Source: Alphaproteobacteria bacterium
GTDB lineage: Bacteria; Pseudomonadota; Alphaproteobacteria; Micavibrionales; Micavibrionaceae
Direction: 5' to 3'
DNA length: 6,131 nucleotides
Assembly (NCBI GenBank): GCA_016763095.1
Contig: JAESUK010000025.1
Span: 1-6,131, forward strand
The notes beneath the pieces were generated by a model. That model had not been told where the DNA came from. It saw nothing but the letters and a program-made list of their open reading frames with translations, and made no database searches. How positions within the stretch are numbered: position 1 is the stretch's first letter; the number at the start of each line of letters is the position of its first letter. The position numbers were made by a program, and so were the translations under genes. Positions 4,021 through 6,131 of this stretch are shown one piece after another.

Positions 4021-6131
4021 TTAGCCATCATAGAGTGAAATCAACATCTGTTCCGCAACGATCAACATCGACAGATCAATTTGTTGTGCATCTCTCATTG
4101 CCTTCACCGTCTTCTTCAATTGCGAAGACCGTAAAGATTCATCTTCACACCATTTCTCAATCGATTCCGTTGAGATAGAAACCTTCTTTCCAGAAAAGTC
4201 GGTGATATATTTCTCTGCGATTTTCGCCTGCGCAACATAAAGCTTATTACGTATCTCTCGCAATGCTTGACCCGACCAGAGTCCCGATGAAAATAAATGA
4301 CGGCTTTGAAGACGCAACCAATAAATATTGAAATACTCCCCAATCACATAATAAACATGCGCCATATCTTTAATTGGAATTTTACGTTCATGCGCAATAA
4401 TAATGATATTACCAACCGCACTCATCGGCGACATATACGCAAGATCTCTTGAAATATCCTCAGGGAAACCTTCTGTAATGTATTCTGAAACATCTTCCTC
4501 CAAACGAGCCAGACGCCCCTCTGGAAGAATATCAACCATATCCTTACGTAAGCTCAAAACAGCTTTTTCAAACAACACCACTTGTTTCACAGGATCAGCT
4601 TTAAGCCCCGCACGTTTGGTCAACCAAATCACTTGTCGCTCAATTACTTTACCAATGTCATGGAATGCTTTTGTTTGTATGCGTGCACTCACAACACCGT
4701 CCAACGCTTCAATTTTCTGCCACATAGCTTGTAAATTAAACGCCTTATAAATAATCAGATATGCATTCAAAATTTCTTCTAACGGTGCGCCAGTATTGTT
4801 TTTAACGCTATTAATAAATGTGGGGCCGAAACGGTTCACGATAACATTGGCCAATTGTGTTGTAATGATCTCTCTACGCAATTGGTGATTCAAGATATCC
4901 TTCTTATACTTCTTCACCAAAATCTTCGGGAAGTAGTTAAATAGAATTTCTTCCGTCAACGGATGATCAGGAATATTGGTTTCCAAAATCTCCTTGGTCA
5001 AAACATTTTTTGCATAGCATTGAAGAACAGAAATCTCTGGAGGAAGCAAGCCCCGCCCTTCTTTCAAGCGGTCATCAATTTCTTCATCACTTGGAAGAAA
5101 CTCCAAAGTACGATCCAACAAATTACGAGATTCCAAATCACGAATATAATCAGCGTGATTAAGAAGCGTGCTAGACGCACTATAATTCATCAAACTAATT
5201 GCCTGTGATTGCTGGTAATTATGGTTCAACACAAGGTCTTCAACATCCTTCGTCATGCTTTCAAGCAAAATATTACGCGCCACCAACGTCAATGTTGGCT
5301 TTTGACCAAGCACCATTTTATTAAGCAAAATCTTAATGTTAACCTCATGGTCAGAGGAATCCACACCCCCAGCATTGTCAATAAAGTCAGCATTCACTTT
5401 TCCATCAAGCGCAGAAAACTCAATACGCGCTTCTTGTGTTACACCAAGGTTTGCGCCTTCACCAATCACCCGCGCTTGAAGGTCTCGCGCGTTAATGCGA
5501 ATGGCATCATTGGCTTTATCACTCGCATCAGCATGGCTTTCTGATTTTGCCTTAACGTAAGTTCCAATACCACCAAACCACATCAAGTCTATTTTCATTT
5601 TCAGCATTGCATGCATCAATTCACGCGGAGAAACCTCGCTCTCTTCAATACCGAAACGTGCCTTGATCTGAGATGTAAGCTTAAGCTTCTTATCATCACG
5701 ACTATAGATACGCCCACCTTTTGAAAGCAATTCAGTATTGTAATGATCCCACCCTTGAACATTACCAAACAAGCGTTTGCGTTCTTTCCATGATTTGGCT
5801 GAATCTGGCTCAGGGTCACAGAAAATATGAAGATGGTTAAATGCCCCGACAAGACGAATATGCTTGGACAACAACATCCCGTTTCCGAACACATCTCCAC
5901 CCATGTCACCAACACCCATCACATCAAAATCTTGTGTTTGCGTATCATGACCAAGTTCATTGAAATGGCGTTTCACAGATTCCCAAGCACCACGCGCGGT
6001 GATTCCCATAACCTTATGGTCGTATCCTGCTGATCCACCCGAGGCAAACGCATCATCCAACCAAGAGTTATTAGCCTGCGAAATTCCATTGGCAATATCA
6101 GAAAATGTCGCCGTCCCCTTATCTGCTGCAA
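4021..6131 (-). CDS. gdhZ: NAD-specific glutamate dehydrogenase, large ~180 kDa class (5' partial, C-terminal ~702 residues)
   Basis: The frame is open past the right edge: the Met at 6058-6060 is internal, and upstream codons (AADKGTATFSDIANGISQ, then ANNSW) continue into the family's conserved catalytic segment. The whole protein should be about 1600 residues; the N-terminal regulatory part and most of the catalytic glutamate-binding domain lie outside. Visible, numbered from the edge: SGGSAGYDHKVMGITARGAW (about 31-49), the dinucleotide-binding loop GVGDMG (72-77, codons at 5899-5916) followed by GDVFGNGMLLS, WFGGIGTY (184-191), GEGANLG (223-229) and DNAGGVDSSDHEVNIKI (251-267). The remaining ~430 residues are the helical C-terminal domain characteristic of this class. 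The enzyme deaminates glutamate to 2-oxoglutarate and ammonia with NAD+, a catabolic link between amino acids and the TCA cycle. In Caulobacter the homologue, GdhZ, is also tied to cell division; the symbol follows that usage (gdhB in Pseudomonas). No frameshift is seen. Confidence 0.95.
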   Translation of the reverse strand, partial: AADKGTATFSDIANGISQANNSWLDDAFASGGSAGYDHKVMGITARGAWESVKRHFNELGHDTQTQDFDVMGVGDMGGDVFGNGMLLSKHIRLVGAFNHLHIFCDPEPDSAKSWKERKRLFGNVQGWDHYNTELLSKGGRIYSRDDKKLKLTSQIKARFGIEESEVSPRELMHAMLKMKIDLMWFGGIGTYVKAKSESHADASDKANDAIRINARDLQARVIGEGANLGVTQEARIEFSALDGKVNADFIDNAGGVDSSDHEVNIKILLNKMVLGQKPTLTLVARNILLESMTKDVEDLVLNHNYQQSQAISLMNYSASSTLLNHADYIRDLESRNLLDRTLEFLPSDEEIDDRLKEGRGLLPPEISVLQCYAKNVLTKEILETNIPDHPLTEEILFNYFPKILVKKYKKDILNHQLRREIITTQLANVIVNRFGPTFINSVKNNTGAPLEEILNAYLIIYKAFNLQAMWQKIEALDGVVSARIQTKAFHDIGKVIERQVIWLTKRAGLKADPVKQVVLFEKAVLSLRKDMVDILPEGRLARLEEDVSEYITEGFPEDISRDLAYMSPMSAVGNIIIIAHERKIPIKDMAHVYYVIGEYFNIYWLRLQSRHLFSSGLWSGQALREIRNKLYVAQAKIAEKYITDFSGKKVSISTESIEKWCEDESLRSSQLKKTVKAMRDAQQIDLSMLIVAEQMLISLYDG

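Noticed and set aside
5209..5544. Plus-strand open frames inside the gdh region (for example 4403-4750, 4963-5208, 5209-5544, 5827-6033).
   Set aside because: All are antisense to the conserved glutamate dehydrogenase coding sequence, show no recognisable domains and lack convincing ribosome sites.
4021..6060. A complete 679-residue gene starting at the Met at 6058-6060.
   Set aside because: The frame continues upstream to the window edge with sequence typical of the large NAD-glutamate dehydrogenase, so this Met is internal and the gene is 5' partial.

Overview
The window most likely comes from the chromosome of a moderately AT-rich alphaproteobacterium. Three things support this: a small heat-shock protein followed directly by a DUF1150 protein (a pairing I know mainly from Alphaproteobacteria), alphaproteobacterial-type MlaE/MlaF sequences, and the large ~180 kDa class of NAD-glutamate dehydrogenase. 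I see no transposase, integrase, CRISPR array, tRNA or rRNA.

Layout, left to right. Bases 1-51 probably hold the last 16 codons of a plus-strand gene whose identity cannot be read. Bases 106-711 (minus strand) encode an exported ~200-residue protein with an HExxH zinc-binding motif, resembling DUF922-type predicted metalloproteases. It diverges, across a 131-bp intergenic region, from an AlkB-like Fe(II)/2-oxoglutarate dioxygenase gene (843-1490, plus). These two genes form the more AT-rich, accessory-looking part of the window.

The second block is an apparent plus-strand gene cluster. A sigma70-like promoter (1551-1580) precedes a 5' leader of about 64 nt with the hallmarks of a ROSE-type RNA thermometer. 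Then come hsp20 (1651-2148), a DUF1150 gene 4 bp downstream (2153-2383), and after a 43-bp gap mlaE (2427-3209) and mlaF (3206-3997), which overlap by 4 bp. mlaE has no Shine-Dalgarno sequence of its own. A six-codon mini-ORF with a good Shine-Dalgarno sequence ends in an ATGA overlap with the mlaE start, so translation is probably coupled. The Hsp20/DUF1150 pair belongs to heat-stress proteostasis. MlaE and MlaF form the inner-membrane permease/ATPase core of a phospholipid transporter that maintains outer-membrane lipid asymmetry; the MCE-domain subunit MlaD is not in the window.

The right third (4021-6131, minus) is the C-terminal ~702 residues of NAD-specific glutamate dehydrogenase. It converges on mlaF with only 23 bp between the stop codons, and its N-terminal part lies beyond the right edge.

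Most of the window is recognisable, conserved biology. The points most worth a second look are the candidate RNA thermometer, the mini-ORF before mlaE, and the HExxH exported protein.
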